64,000 nucleotides of DNA from CALDTK01 sp965213735 (GCA_965213735.1 CBDCAB010000005.1:1922001-1986000), one strand, 5' to 3'; positions 24,580-34,292 are shown, counted from the first letter of the stretch. Notes: generated by a model not told the origin, from the letters alone. Made by a program: numbers and translations.

Positions 24580-27117
24580 ATGGATGACCCGTCTGTTGCA
24601 GCAACTCCTAAGCTGAGACAATTTAGTCCCGCCGAGATAGAGCGGCTGGTGGAGCTAGGCCGTAGCTACTTCACCTCCCGTGGTTATGCTCCCTTTCCTT
24701 TTCAGGAAAACACCTGGCGTGCCTACCTCAGCGGCAAAAGTGGACTCGTCAATGCTCCAACCGGCTCGGGCAAAACCTTCTCGCTGATCATTCCCATCCT
24801 GCTCGAGGCGCTTGGAGGCAGCCTGCCCACAAATCCGGAAGCCTCCACACCAGGCACAGCCACTCCCAACACTCGCCAACTGCGCGCGGTTTGGATTTCT
24901 CCTATCAGAGCCCTCACCAAAGAAATTGCTTCTGCCGCCGAAGAAGCTATCAACGGCCTGGGTCTCAACTGGGAAGTGGGGGTGCGATCGGGTGATACCT
25001 CTTCCGCCGAACGCGCCAAACAAAAACGTCGACCTCCGCAGATACTCATCACCACCCCAGAGAGCCTACACCTCATGATGAGCTCCAAAGGCTACGAGCA
25101 GACCTTTGCCAACCTGCGGGCGCTTATCGTCGACGAGTGGCACGAGCTGCTCGGCTCCAAACGTGGGGTGCAACTTCAGCTCGGCATGAGCCGACTGCGG
25201 GGCATCGTGTCCGACCTGCACATTTGGGGTATCTCCGCCACCATCGGCAATCTCGAGGAAGCGGGTGAAGTCCTACTAGCAGCTAGTGTGGCGCCCGAAG
25301 ATCAGTTGCTCATCCGTGCGCACGTGACCAAGTACACGGCAATGGAGACGATCATGCCCGAGGAAATAGAGAAGTTTCCCTGGGCAGGACACATGGGCAT
25401 CACCATGCTCGAACAAGTGGTGCCGATAATTCACAGCTCTGGCTCGACCATCATCTTTACGAATACCCGCAACCAATGCGAGGTTTGGTACCAAAAGTTG
25501 CTCGACGTCGATCCAGACTTGGCGGGGCAGCTGGCGATGCACCACGGATCTATCGATCGAGAATTGCGGGATTGGGTGGAAGATGCCATTCATACCGAGC
25601 GACTCAAAGCTGTGGTAGCTACGAGCTCCCTTGACTTAGGAGTAGACTTTCGACCTGTAGAGACGATCGTCCAGATTGGCAGCCCGAAAGGTGTTGCGCG
25701 CTTCTTGCAGCGAGCTGGCCGCTCGGGTCACCGCCCGGGTGCTGCATCCAAAATCTACTTTGTGCCAACGCACTCCCTCGAGCTGATCGAAGCCTCAGCT
25801 TTGCGCCAAGCAATCGACGAGCAGATCATCGAATCAGTAGAACCCATGCTCAACTGCTGGGATGTGCTGGTGCAGTACCTGGTAACGCTAGCCGTAGGTG
25901 GAGGCTTTCGGCCAGCTCAGATAAAGCAGGAAGTGCTCGCTACCCACTGCTACGCCAGCATGACCGACAGCGAGTGGCAGTGGTGTCTCGACTTCATCAC
26001 GACCGGTGGCGAGAGCCTCGCTGCCTACGATGAGTACAAAAAAGTTAGCATTGACGAGACGGGGCTATACCTCGTCACCGAGCGCCGCATCGCCACGCAG
26101 CACCGCATGAACATGGGCACTATCGTTGGCGCCACCTCCCTCACCGTGAAGTATCAAAACGGTGGTCGCATCGGTACAGTCGAAGAGTATTTCGCTAGCC
26201 AACTCAAGCCTGGTGACGTCTTCTGGTTTGGGGGCCGTGCCCTGGAAGTGGTTCGCATCAAAGGCATGGAACTCCAGGTAAAGAAATCGAGCCAACGCCC
26301 AAGCCGAGTACCGAGCTGGGCTGGCGGTCGTATGAGCCTCTCGAGTCGACTATCGGCGCTGTTTAGAGATAAGATCGACCAGCTACGGCTGGGGCAGATC
26401 ACGGATGTAGAACTCGCGAAGGTTCAGCCACTCACCGATCTGCAGGTAGAGCGCTCTGCACTACCTGCTCCCGATGAATTTCTCATCGAGTACTTCGAGG
26501 ATAAAGAAGGCTGGCACCTGCTGTTTTACCCTTTTGAAGGACGTACGGTACACGAGGGCATGGGGGCGCTATTGGCCTTTCGCTTGAGTCAGTACCAGCC
26601 CATCACCTTCACCATCGCGATGAATGATTACGGCTTTGAGTTGCTGTCAGATACACAGGTAGACCTGCCCAGTGCTATAGCCGATGGCTTGTTCGAGACT
26701 TCCACTGTGCGAGTGGATATCACTGATGCCATAAATTCTTCGGAAATGGGGCGTCGCACCTTCCGCCAAATAGCTGGCATTGCAGGTCTGGTCTTTAGCG
26801 GATACCCTGGTCAGCGCAAGCGCGATCGTCAGTTGCAGTCGAGCAGCCAGCTGTTTTACGATGTATTTCAGCAGTATGAGCCAGAGAATCTCCTCTTTCA
26901 GCAAGCGCAGGAGGAGTTGTTACAATTTCAGCTACAGGAAGAGCGGCTCAAAAACACACTGCGGCGCATACAGCAACAAAAGGTGCTCATCAAGAGCCCG
27001 CACCGAGCCACGCCCTTTGCCTTTCCTATTATGGTCGATCGGCTGCGAGAAAAACTCACCAGCGAACGCCTCGAAGATCGTGTTGCACGCATGAAGTTGG
27101 CGCTCATCGCTGACTGA
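24580..27117 (+). CDS. Ligase-associated DNA-damage response DExH helicase (Lhr-like)
   Basis: This 845-aa superfamily 2 helicase of the LAD (ligase-associated DNA damage) type has Walker A NAPTGSGKTFSL near residue 60, motif Ia PIRALTKEI, TTPESLHLM, the motif II variant VDEWHELLGSKRG, which is characteristic of this subgroup, ISATIGN, and the motif VI region FLQRAGRSGHRPG. A Lhr-type C-terminal extension follows, including CTL-like VGATSLTVKYQNGGRIGTVEE. It is followed after 40 bases by the LAD phosphoesterase gene, its usual partner. The LAD exonuclease (metallo-beta-lactamase fold) and ATP-dependent ligase that often complete the cluster are absent from the window. Confidence 0.92.
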   Translation: MDDPSVAATPKLRQFSPAEIERLVELGRSYFTSRGYAPFPFQENTWRAYLSGKSGLVNAPTGSGKTFSLIIPILLEALGGSLPTNPEASTPGTATPNTRQLRAVWISPIRALTKEIASAAEEAINGLGLNWEVGVRSGDTSSAERAKQKRRPPQILITTPESLHLMMSSKGYEQTFANLRALIVDEWHELLGSKRGVQLQLGMSRLRGIVSDLHIWGISATIGNLEEAGEVLLAASVAPEDQLLIRAHVTKYTAMETIMPEEIEKFPWAGHMGITMLEQVVPIIHSSGSTIIFTNTRNQCEVWYQKLLDVDPDLAGQLAMHHGSIDRELRDWVEDAIHTERLKAVVATSSLDLGVDFRPVETIVQIGSPKGVARFLQRAGRSGHRPGAASKIYFVPTHSLELIEASALRQAIDEQIIESVEPMLNCWDVLVQYLVTLAVGGGFRPAQIKQEVLATHCYASMTDSEWQWCLDFITTGGESLAAYDEYKKVSIDETGLYLVTERRIATQHRMNMGTIVGATSLTVKYQNGGRIGTVEEYFASQLKPGDVFWFGGRALEVVRIKGMELQVKKSSQRPSRVPSWAGGRMSLSSRLSALFRDKIDQLRLGQITDVELAKVQPLTDLQVERSALPAPDEFLIEYFEDKEGWHLLFYPFEGRTVHEGMGALLAFRLSQYQPITFTIAMNDYGFELLSDTQVDLPSAIADGLFETSTVRVDITDAINSSEMGRRTFRQIAGIAGLVFSGYPGQRKRDRQLQSSSQLFYDVFQQYEPENLLFQQAQEELLQFQLQEERLKNTLRRIQQQKVLIKSPHRATPFAFPIMVDRLREKLTSERLEDRVARMKLALIAD

Positions 27118-27157
27118 TCAACCACCTTAGCAGTACGGCGTTACTTCCTCGCACGCT

Positions 27158-27856
27158 TTGAACGAAACACTACACGCTATTACCTGCGCCACTATCCTCG
27201 CCGGAGAACGTGTGCGCCTCCACCCACACGCAGCGCTCTACTGGGAGCGAGCAGATACCGTTATTGTGGCCGACCTGCACCTGGGTAAGGCCACCCATTT
27301 TCGCAGGCACGGAATGCCCGTTCCGCAGTATGTGCAAGATGAGACCCTCGACAAATTGGCTGGACTGCTGCTCGATTTTAAGCCGAGGCGCCTGCTGATG
27401 CTGGGCGACCTGTTCCACTCAGACTACAACGAAGAGTGGGAAGACTTCGCGGATCTCGTTATGGCTTTTGCTGCTACCGAATTTGCACTTGTGCCTGGCA
27501 ACCACGACCGACTTACGCCGCATCAATTCGAGAAGTACGGCATCAAGGTTTACCACGAGCCCCACGTAGAAGGGCCGTTTGCTTTTTCGCACCATCCACA
27601 CTCGCTCAAGCAGCTCAGCGAGAAATTAGGTGAGGCTGCCCAGCAGGGCTATTACAACCTTGCGGGCCATGTCCATCCTTCAGCACGGCTGCGGGGTAGG
27701 GTAGGAGCACTGCGATTGCCGTGCTTTTTCTTTGGTCGAGAAGCGGGGTTGATGCCTGCTTTTGGCTCCTTTACCGGCACGTATACGGTGCAGCCGCGGC
27801 GGGGCGATCGGGTGTTTGTGCTGGCAGGAAAAAAAGTGGTTGAAGCAGGGAAGTAG
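27158..27856 (+). CDS. pdeM: Ligase-associated DNA-damage response phosphoesterase PdeM
   Basis: This 232-aa calcineurin-like metallophosphoesterase belongs to the LAD cluster and is expected to act on DNA ends or nucleotides during repair. Metal-binding motifs run in order: VADLHLGKATHFRRHG, LGDLFHSDYNEEWEDF, VPGNHDR, FSHHPH and LAGHVHPS. The N-terminal segment RLHPHAALYWE fits the family start. The frame opens with a TTG at 27158; a GTG at 27209-27211 would remove conserved-looking sequence. It is probably translated from the helicase mRNA. Confidence 0.88.
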   Translation: MNETLHAITCATILAGERVRLHPHAALYWERADTVIVADLHLGKATHFRRHGMPVPQYVQDETLDKLAGLLLDFKPRRLLMLGDLFHSDYNEEWEDFADLVMAFAATEFALVPGNHDRLTPHQFEKYGIKVYHEPHVEGPFAFSHHPHSLKQLSEKLGEAAQQGYYNLAGHVHPSARLRGRVGALRLPCFFFGREAGLMPAFGSFTGTYTVQPRRGDRVFVLAGKKVVEAGK

Positions 27857-27865
27857 TGCACCCGC

Positions 27866-28258
27866 TTAGACACCAGGACCTTCTACTACTTCGGCGCGGG
27901 GAGCCTGGTGCTTGAGTACATTGATGTCGCCTTCCAAGTCGTCGAGTTCTAGGTGATTACGGCTCACGGCCAGGATGTTGCCGTTGCGTGCCCGCAGGGT
28001 GAAAAAATGCTTCCCTCGCGAATTGAGCTTGTAGTCAAAACGCCTTTGCTCCTGGAGGTTGCGCTTCACACTTTCTATGGCTTTAAGCGCGCTCGCTTTA
28101 GCATTATAGCCTTCACTTGCACGTAGTCGGTTGATGCCGATGGTGCACATGAAACGGAAGCGCCATTCGCCCATGCGATCATTATAGACTACGAACATAG
28201 CATCAGCATTAGGCATGGGCTCTAGTAATGCCTCCAGCATGCCGCAGCAGTAACACAT
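27866..28258 (-). CDS. YegP-family (DUF1508) protein
   Basis: This 130-aa protein has two degenerate YegP/DUF1508 repeats: MFVVYNDRMGEWRFRF...ASEGYNAKASALKAIESVKRN, then RFDYKLNSRGKHFFTLRARNGNILAVS. The pattern of a small two-strand unit followed by A.EGY..KASA is distinctive. The function is unknown. It converges on pdeM with a 9-base gap and is downstream of the AsmA gene on the same strand. The sequence CCTTCG lies 3 bases before the ATG at 28258. Confidence 0.75.
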   Translation of the reverse strand: MCYCCGMLEALLEPMPNADAMFVVYNDRMGEWRFRFMCTIGINRLRASEGYNAKASALKAIESVKRNLQEQRRFDYKLNSRGKHFFTLRARNGNILAVSRNHLELDDLEGDINVLKHQAPRAEVVEGPGV

Positions 28259-28347
28259 TTGCGAAGGCTCCCGGCTAATGTATGTCGTTACAGCTAATAA
28301 GGTGCGATTCGGCTGGTGACAGATATCACTGCTGCCACTGAGTAGCG

Positions 28348-31176
28348 CTAATGCTGCGGCTCGATACCATCAAAGCCTTCTAAATACTCGTCTTCCTCTG
28401 CTGGAGGCTCATACTCTGCTGGTGCTTGTGACTTGAACAGCCCATCGAACACTCTTTCGCTGCGTGCAGGAGGAGCTTCGTTGGGGGCGCGGCGGTTGCG
28501 CGCGATAGCTGGAGTTGGTTGGCGCTCAGTGGCGACTTCAGCAGCATCTTCATCTTCGCCCCAACCTTCAATGTACGTTTCGGTATCCACCTGCACGGCT
28601 GCTTGCCGCTGGGGGGAGGCAGCACGTGTGGGCCTCTCAATAAGTTGAGGTGCCTCTGCAACTACAGTTGGTTGCGTGCCTCGCTGCGGACGCCCCGGAA
28701 TACGCACTCCTTCCGCATCGTAATCATCGATGAGTCGCTCCTGGCCAAACAGCGCTGCTAATTTAGTACGAATAGCATTTTTTCGCTGCTGACTTGCGCG
28801 AAAGTGGCGCCGCACCTCAGCTCCAGCCATACGCACATCGTAGTCGTCACCCTCTAGTCTGCCGTCAATCTTAAAACCTGTCTTCACCCATCCGCCGCGG
28901 CGATCAGGTAAAAAGTCTATCCCTTGGCGCTTGCCAAACAGTTTATTCAGCACTACTTGAGCCCCATTTACCTGCACTGAGTAATCGATGTCGTGGACAA
29001 AGCTGTGTTGACCCGCTACCGTGAAGTTGCTAGCCGTACTTTGTATAAACATGGCTGGCAGATACACTGTGCTCTCCTCGACCTCTATCCAATTCTCTAC
29101 ATCAGTAAAGCGGACATCGCGCAACTCATCAGCGCGTACGAATTTGCTCAGCGCCTGCAGCATCTCAAAGTCCCAGAGGCCACCATCAGTAAGGCCCACG
29201 TTTGCCCACACGTGAAGTTGATCCGTCAGCAGGTCGCCCCGTTCGTTCCAGGCAGCTTCCACATAGGCACGCGTAGTCATTTGGCCTTCGAGATTGCGGG
29301 CTGCCACTACCTGCTGGCCTACGTTGTTGGTCTGCTCGAATAGCTCGGTTATGTTGACTTCGCTGCAGGAGAGTTTTGCCGCCAGGCTAGGACGGGTCTG
29401 AAGAGCTAAATCTCCTTCTATTTCCCAGTGACCTTCCATGGCTTGCCCTTCGCCGTGGAGGCTAAGCTTGCTGTTGCTGAGGCTACAGGTGCCGGTAAAG
29501 CGTCGACCCTTCACCGCTTTATAGGTCACTTTATCCGCTTTTATTTTCAGCCTTGCGGCAAAACCGGAAGCGAGTGGCTCATTGAGAGTTGTGGCTGCTC
29601 CGGATGATGTGCTGGTTTCAGCCGAAGCGAACAGTCCCACCCATTGATCGAGGTCAATTGCTGGCGTGGCGATTTCGCCATTGAAACTGAGTGTTTGGCT
29701 ATTGTCGCCGAGCAGGTATGGCACGAAATTCTGCAGCGTCAGTTCGAGAGCTAGTTGATTGCCAAAGGCGGCGATGCTCCCGCCGTCGATATGTAGATCA
29801 GCGCCTTTGAGCTTAATATCGCCTGCACCGAAACGGATGGTTTGGCCATTGTAGTTGACCTGTGCGCCATGGGCAATGATTTCGCCGCTGGTGGTGATGT
29901 GTCGCGCCTGTTGAGCATTCACCAGGTGTCGTTGCCTGCCTTTAACGCGCAGATCACGAATGTCGAGTTTTCCCGTAAGGGTACCCTCCTGCCAAAGCTC
30001 ATCGAGCCAAGCGAGCGGCAGTGTGCCCGTGACATCGAACTCATATAGCGGATCATCGAAGTTGAGCCACGTAAAGCCACCATTGAGGGGCTGACCATCG
30101 AGTTGGGCATTGATGCCACTCAATTCGAGGCGCGAATCGGCCATGCTGCGACCTTTGCCGTTGCTGTAATCGAGCGTAAAACTTACATTTTCAGCCTTGC
30201 GATCGAGGCTGGGCAGCAGCAAGGAACCTTCACGCAGACGCCCGGCAAAGTTGATGGCTGGTGCTTGATGAGCATCGTGCAGTCCCACCACCGAGCCTTC
30301 CAGGTGAAATGCACCTTTGCTCTCCAGCGAGCGCATAAAAGGCGTGATCCAATCCTTTGGCAGCGCACGTAGCAGCACACCGAGTTTACCAGCTTCGGTA
30401 GCCAAATCGAGGGTGTATGCAGTAGCACCATCAACGAAGCCGATATCGCCTCGCACCTCGATTGGCATTCCGTCGAGGCTTACCGTACTCGGGCCGAAGG
30501 TGTAGGTATTCGCCTGTGGATCGATCGAAAGCTCGATATCGGCGGTGAGCGCCATGTCTTCGATGTAGCGCAGCGAAGCGATGTCGAGCCGCTCGCTGCG
30601 GCCGGCGAGTTTGCCGTTAAGAACATACGCCTCACTACCAAAGGCACCCGCGAGTTCACCATCGGCAATGGCAAATACAGCGAGGGTAGATGTGGCTAAG
30701 TCATCGTAGACGAGGTGGACATTATCGAGCAGTATCCGCGAAATGGCAAAATTGATGCTCGCTGGCTGATCGCTTTGGGTAGGGGTGAAAATTTCCCAGT
30801 TGCCGTGTTTGTCGACATCTCGGTTGATGTGTAACTCCGCATTTGCGACGGTGATGGTATTGATCACCCAGCCATCTGCGAAGAGTAGATCGTAGTAGCT
30901 AAGTCTGCCGGAAAGGCGCTCAGCTTCTAGCAGCTTGCCGGAAGGGTAGCCATTGAGTTGCACATCGGTGAGGCTGACGCTGGCGTAGGGAAAATCGCTG
31001 AGCAGGGAGAGTGAGGTGCCGCCTACGTGGAGTTCAGAGCGCAGTTGTTGCCGTACAGCTGCGAGGGCACGCTCTCCGATGGCGTCTTCGAACAGCAGTG
31101 GCAGGGAAGCAGCCAGGATCACGATCACCCCAAAGCCAATCAGCAGATGTTTGACGAGGCGAGGAAATCGAGCCAT
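28348..31176 (-). CDS. AsmA-family protein
   Basis: This large (942-aa) AsmA/TamB-like protein of the cell envelope has one N-terminal membrane helix (LLIGFGVIVILAASLPLLF) followed by long beta-rich repeats (LSDFPYASVSLTDVQLNG, ADGWVINTITVANAELHINRD) that form a periplasmic groove thought to carry or regulate lipids between membranes. The last 110 residues are low-complexity and acidic, with ERPTRAASPQRQA and YEPPAEEDEYLEG, which is unusual for the family. No operon partner is obvious. The ATG at 31176 fits the transmembrane start. Confidence 0.85.
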   Translation of the reverse strand: MARFPRLVKHLLIGFGVIVILAASLPLLFEDAIGERALAAVRQQLRSELHVGGTSLSLLSDFPYASVSLTDVQLNGYPSGKLLEAERLSGRLSYYDLLFADGWVINTITVANAELHINRDVDKHGNWEIFTPTQSDQPASINFAISRILLDNVHLVYDDLATSTLAVFAIADGELAGAFGSEAYVLNGKLAGRSERLDIASLRYIEDMALTADIELSIDPQANTYTFGPSTVSLDGMPIEVRGDIGFVDGATAYTLDLATEAGKLGVLLRALPKDWITPFMRSLESKGAFHLEGSVVGLHDAHQAPAINFAGRLREGSLLLPSLDRKAENVSFTLDYSNGKGRSMADSRLELSGINAQLDGQPLNGGFTWLNFDDPLYEFDVTGTLPLAWLDELWQEGTLTGKLDIRDLRVKGRQRHLVNAQQARHITTSGEIIAHGAQVNYNGQTIRFGAGDIKLKGADLHIDGGSIAAFGNQLALELTLQNFVPYLLGDNSQTLSFNGEIATPAIDLDQWVGLFASAETSTSSGAATTLNEPLASGFAARLKIKADKVTYKAVKGRRFTGTCSLSNSKLSLHGEGQAMEGHWEIEGDLALQTRPSLAAKLSCSEVNITELFEQTNNVGQQVVAARNLEGQMTTRAYVEAAWNERGDLLTDQLHVWANVGLTDGGLWDFEMLQALSKFVRADELRDVRFTDVENWIEVEESTVYLPAMFIQSTASNFTVAGQHSFVHDIDYSVQVNGAQVVLNKLFGKRQGIDFLPDRRGGWVKTGFKIDGRLEGDDYDVRMAGAEVRRHFRASQQRKNAIRTKLAALFGQERLIDDYDAEGVRIPGRPQRGTQPTVVAEAPQLIERPTRAASPQRQAAVQVDTETYIEGWGEDEDAAEVATERQPTPAIARNRRAPNEAPPARSERVFDGLFKSQAPAEYEPPAEEDEYLEGFDGIEPQH

Positions 31177-31389
31177 GGAGCAAGGGGGTGAGCAGCGTGT
31201 GCGGACTCGACTTTAACGCCGCGCGCCGCAGGGGCTAGTGTTCGGCGACAATATATTGTGAATATTTCTCATGCGTCTTCCTTTGCCGATGCGGGTTGAT
31301 GCGTGGGAAAATTTCGTTGATAGCTTGCGATAATACCAAAAGCGCTTACTTTTGCGCCCGCTTCGATATTGATTGGAGCAGATTGACCC

Positions 31390-31464
31390 GGGCGGTTAGC
31401 TCAGCTGGTTTAGAGCACCTCGTTTACACCGAGGGGGTCGGGGGTTCGAGTCCCTCACTGCCCA
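31390..31464 (+). tRNA. tRNA-Val (anticodon TAC)
   Basis: A complete cloverleaf can be folded. The acceptor GGGCGGT pairs with ACTGCCC, with one G-T pair. The D-arm contains AGCTCAGCTGGTTTAGAGC. The anticodon stem CCTCG/CGAGG encloses TTTACAC with anticodon TAC, and the T-arm is GGGGGTTCGAGTCCCTC. The discriminator base is A. CCA is not encoded (CTA follows), so it must be added enzymatically. It is 75 bases and stands alone. Confidence 0.97.
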
Positions 31465-31468
31465 CTAG

Positions 31469-31501
31469 GCCGCTTCACTTAAATGTGGAGCGGCTTTTTT
31501 T
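31469..31501 (+). terminator. Intrinsic terminator of tRNA-Val
   Basis: GCCGCTTCAC-TTAAAT-GTGGAGCGGC forms a 10-bp stem with one wobble, followed by seven T residues. It lies 5 bases after the tRNA. Confidence 0.9.
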
Positions 31502-31546
31502 ATAGGCGGGACTGCTCGGTAGGGCGTCATTCCTTGCTAAATTCAC

Positions 31547-33196
31547 TTACTCCACTACAAAAGCCCTCGTCACCACACTCTGCGCTAAGTCTTCGGGCCA
31601 CACCGTGAGGTAATACATACCGGCTGGAAGTCCATCTGTGCTTACGCTTAATTGTTCGACACCTGGTACTTGCTCTCCACTGCTCAAGCTACGCCCATTC
31701 GCATTAGTAAGGCTGTATCGTAAAGTGCCTGTGCTCGCACTCGGCAGATGTATCTGCACCTCCTGGCCCGCAGCCACTGGATTGGGTGCTAGCGTGATGC
31801 GATAAGGGGCTACTCTCTCCTCAGTAGCACTAGCATCTCGGCAACCAGGAGCTAAACAGCCGAGTGAGTCGAGGAAGAAAAGCGCTGTGTAGCTGTAGCG
31901 TAGGTCGCGCACCGGATCTAATTTAGTTTCTGCTACAGAAGCAACAACTATATAACCTTTACCCTTAGAACGGAAAGCGAGATCTCGAGAGGTTAAGTCA
32001 TGACCTCTGGTGGTAGATGTGTCGAGTTGAAGCGACGTAATCCAAAGTGAATCCCCAGTTCGGGCATCAGCGGCGTGAACTTCAAGATGTCTGGCATTAT
32101 CGTTACCGCCATTAGCAAAAGGTTGACTAGCAGGAAAGACATTTAGGGCTACTCTACCTGCACTGTCAATACGAGTAAGGTTCCAACTTGGCGAGGTATA
32201 CCAATCCTCTTGTGCCTCATACTCCCGTTCCCATACTAAGCTCATGTCATGCATGGAGTATGCAGTCACTGCAACGACAGGTACATATACATTCGGTTCG
32301 GGAATCCTGAAGCGGATCTCCATCAGGTAGACGAGTTCAGCGGCTGGCGAAGCGATGGCGCGGGCAACGAAATCTACCCCATCATCAACCAGCTGATTGC
32401 TTAACAACTCGCCCGTGTGGACGTTCCAGTAATTAACCTCGAGCTGAGTGGCTCGGCCAGCCGAGGTCAGTTCAGCCCGACCAAGGGTGTCTCCCATTTC
32501 CCAGGTACAGATCTGAAATTCGTTGGGCTCCATGTCCTGCACCAGAGGCACGGTGCGTACCAGCCGCAGGCCCCGAACAGAATCAGCGACATAGGACCTT
32601 ATCTCAACTATGGCGTCCCTGCTGGTCTGAAAACCTACATTGAACACATAGCGTATCGTATCCGAATCATTAGTACTACTTCGCCGAACACCTCTTGTGG
32701 TAAAGCCGCCTGAGACTTCTTCCGTCTCCTGGGCCGACAGCCAGAGCGTATCGATCAAGAATACTTCAGGGCTAGAGTCTGTGGTGCGAGTAAATTCTAG
32801 AATAGAGGCATAACCTGAGAAGGTGTGAACGGTGTCTACAGGATTATAATTGGCGGTGCGTATGCTGGCCACTCCATCCGCAAATACCATGGCTGATCCG
32901 CGTTCTGGATCATTTCCGCTTCGGATATTTATGGTATCAAAAAACAAGGTTTGTAAATGCTGCCCATCGTAGCTAGAGGTGAAGTAGCCACGCGTGTAGA
33001 TGTGAGCTGTATCCCACCCAACACCTTGCAGAAGTATTTTGCCATCATGTTCAACAGCCTGTATAGCTGCAGCACCGAAGCTAAGTTCTGGAGCTGTTTG
33101 CAGTCGCACTACTCCATAGTTGGGTAGGTGCTGAGCATTGAGGCTCAGCACCTGTCCGAAGAGTAGCACCATTAGAAAAAGGTGCTTATTTCGCAT
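31547..33196 (-). CDS. Secreted protein with T9SS C-terminal sorting domain
   Basis: This 549-aa cargo protein has a signal peptide ending SLNAQ. The C-terminal domain (ITLAPNPVAAGQEVQIHL, YSLTNANGRSLSSG, LPAGMYYLTVW) follows the type A sorting pattern. The body is beta-rich with no recognised catalytic site and appears to describe a repeat-type propeller or adhesin fold. The product should reach the cell surface or medium through the T9SS. Its start overlaps the end of the small upstream gene by 11 bases, so the two are translationally coupled. Confidence 0.83.
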   Translation of the reverse strand: MRNKHLFLMVLLFGQVLSLNAQHLPNYGVVRLQTAPELSFGAAAIQAVEHDGKILLQGVGWDTAHIYTRGYFTSSYDGQHLQTLFFDTINIRSGNDPERGSAMVFADGVASIRTANYNPVDTVHTFSGYASILEFTRTTDSSPEVFLIDTLWLSAQETEEVSGGFTTRGVRRSSTNDSDTIRYVFNVGFQTSRDAIVEIRSYVADSVRGLRLVRTVPLVQDMEPNEFQICTWEMGDTLGRAELTSAGRATQLEVNYWNVHTGELLSNQLVDDGVDFVARAIASPAAELVYLMEIRFRIPEPNVYVPVVAVTAYSMHDMSLVWEREYEAQEDWYTSPSWNLTRIDSAGRVALNVFPASQPFANGGNDNARHLEVHAADARTGDSLWITSLQLDTSTTRGHDLTSRDLAFRSKGKGYIVVASVAETKLDPVRDLRYSYTALFFLDSLGCLAPGCRDASATEERVAPYRITLAPNPVAAGQEVQIHLPSASTGTLRYSLTNANGRSLSSGEQVPGVEQLSVSTDGLPAGMYYLTVWPEDLAQSVVTRAFVVE

Positions 33197-33485
33197 GGGC
33201 GATGGCTATAGTCTGGACTTCACCTTCTCTGTCGATGCCGCGCAGGTAATAAACACCACTCGGTAAAGGCATCAAGGCAGCACGTAGCGCATCAGGATGA
33301 ATCTGCCCCTGATCAAGCGATGTAACTAAGGTGCGTCCCAGAGCGTCTAGCAAATTGACGTCCACCAGCTCGTTAGGAGCGGTGATGATGAGTGACTGAG
33401 ATTCGCCTCCCTCATCATTAGCAGCAGGGGATAGTACCGCAGTACTAAAAGCTAGCGGAGCACATAGTATCATCTGGCTTTCCAT
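33186..33485 (-). CDS. Small protein consisting largely of a T9SS-sorting-domain-like region
   Basis: This 99-aa protein has a short hydrophobic N-terminus (MILCAPLAFSTAVL), then SLIITAPNELVDVNLLDALG and LPSGVYYLRGIDREGEVQ, which look like most of a T9SS type A sorting domain without cargo in front. It may be the remnant of a larger secreted protein or a stand-alone accessory. The ATG at 33485 is chosen because a clear TACCTTTTG promoter element lies just upstream of it; the longer GTG frame from 33527 would overlap that element. It overlaps the next gene by 11 bases. Confidence 0.5.
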   Translation of the reverse strand: MESQMILCAPLAFSTAVLSPAANDEGGESQSLIITAPNELVDVNLLDALGRTLVTSLDQGQIHPDALRAALMPLPSGVYYLRGIDREGEVQTIAIAHAK

Positions 33486-33514
33486 GACTAGAGGGTTTAA
33501 GCTGCCAACAATGA

Positions 33515-33523
33515 CAAAAGGTA
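33515..33523 (-). promoter_or_regulatory. -7-like element TACCTTTTG
   Basis: Read on the minus strand, TACCTTTTG ends 29 bases before the ATG at 33485. A TTG-containing -33-like stretch (CAATTGTC) lies about 17 bases further upstream. It matches TAnnTTTG with one extra T and is the likely promoter of the two-gene T9SS unit. Confidence 0.5.
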
Positions 33524-33764
33524 GCACTTTTTATAGACAATTGTTCATGATTTCTCAAAATGTGTTTTGTCGTCTCTGGTGCGAAGCATCATCGTCTGCC
33601 TGCCGGTTTTGGAGTAGAAGTAGTAAGAAACAGTAGCCAGCCGAGACCATCCAAATGCGCAGCAAGCGTCATAGTAGGCAAAGACTCTTCTATTGTGGAA
33701 AGTCCGGTTGAACGACGTCTACTCTTACCTCCAGAACAGCAGTCTAACCCCTAGCCTACCCACA

Positions 33765-33990
33765 ACATTGTGGTCAGGCCAGCCCGTCTGCCTACTGCGT
33801 GGTCAAACAAACTGGCCGAGCACATGGTGGAACTAACCGGCACACTGAGCAAGGGGTGCACTTAAAGCCCAGCCCTCAGTGATGCACACGGTAGGCACAG
33901 GTACCCGACGGACCTGATCTTGAAGTTCTTTCTTCAGAAGGATAGATGTAATGATCAGGTCCGTCGGGTACCACCTTACACCCCAACACC
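33765..33990 (-). repeat. 200-bp dispersed element, copy A (inverted relative to B and C)
   Basis: The element contains a long hairpin: GGTACCCGACGGACCTGATC at 33900-33919 and its reverse complement at 33953-33972, a perfect 20-bp stem with a 33-base loop. It also has a conserved flank (CCGGCCAGTTTGTTTGACCA-like in copies B and C). The opposite orientation to the copies at 39.4 and 39.7 kb brackets the murA block. There is no coding potential shared with B and C, because this copy has a stop in the corresponding frame. Confidence 0.8.
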
Positions 33991-34032
33991 CAACACCCGA
34001 CACCCAGCCTGACCACATCATTGTGGTCAGGC

Positions 34033-34275
34033 TAGCCCCCCTTTTGCGACCCTTGCGTCCTCCCTTTGCGCCCTTTGCGATACCAACACCTCCAGCACTG
34101 CCCCCCAAACAGCAAAAACGGCGAAGCCAAAAAACAAGCGAAGCTTAAAAAACAGCGAAGCCAAAACCGGCGAAGCCCCCCCTTTGCTAGCCTTGCGTCC
34201 TCCCTTTGCGCCCTTTGCGATACCAACACCCCCAGCACTGCCCCCTAAACAGCAAAAAACAGCGAAGCCCCCCCA
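34033..34275. repeat. Direct duplication with C-GAA-G mini-hairpins
   Basis: A segment of about 85 bases (CCTTGCGTCCTCCCTTTGCG ... CAGCACTGCCCCC) occurs at about 34045-34112 and again at about 34192-34247. Around and between the copies are short hairpins with GAA triloops: GGC-GAA-GCC at 34120 and 34169, AGC-GAA-GCT at 34137, GC-GAA-GC at 34155 and 34262, separated by A-rich linkers. The stems vary but stay complementary. Confidence 0.7.
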
Positions 34276-34292
34276 CCCCGTAGCTTGCCCCT

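Larger units (their letters stand above)
33530..34292. other. Repeat-rich spacer left of the murA block
   Basis: Bases 33530-33760 hold nothing I recognise. From about 33765 the spacer contains copy A of a 200-bp element, followed by a short ACACCCAACACCC stretch, a direct duplication of about 85 bases, and a cluster of mini-hairpins, right up to the start of the AI-2E transporter gene. Confidence 0.6.

Noticed and set aside
33560..33754. 64-aa plus-strand frame in the spacer
   Set aside because: No start signal, no family features and no neighbours to support it.
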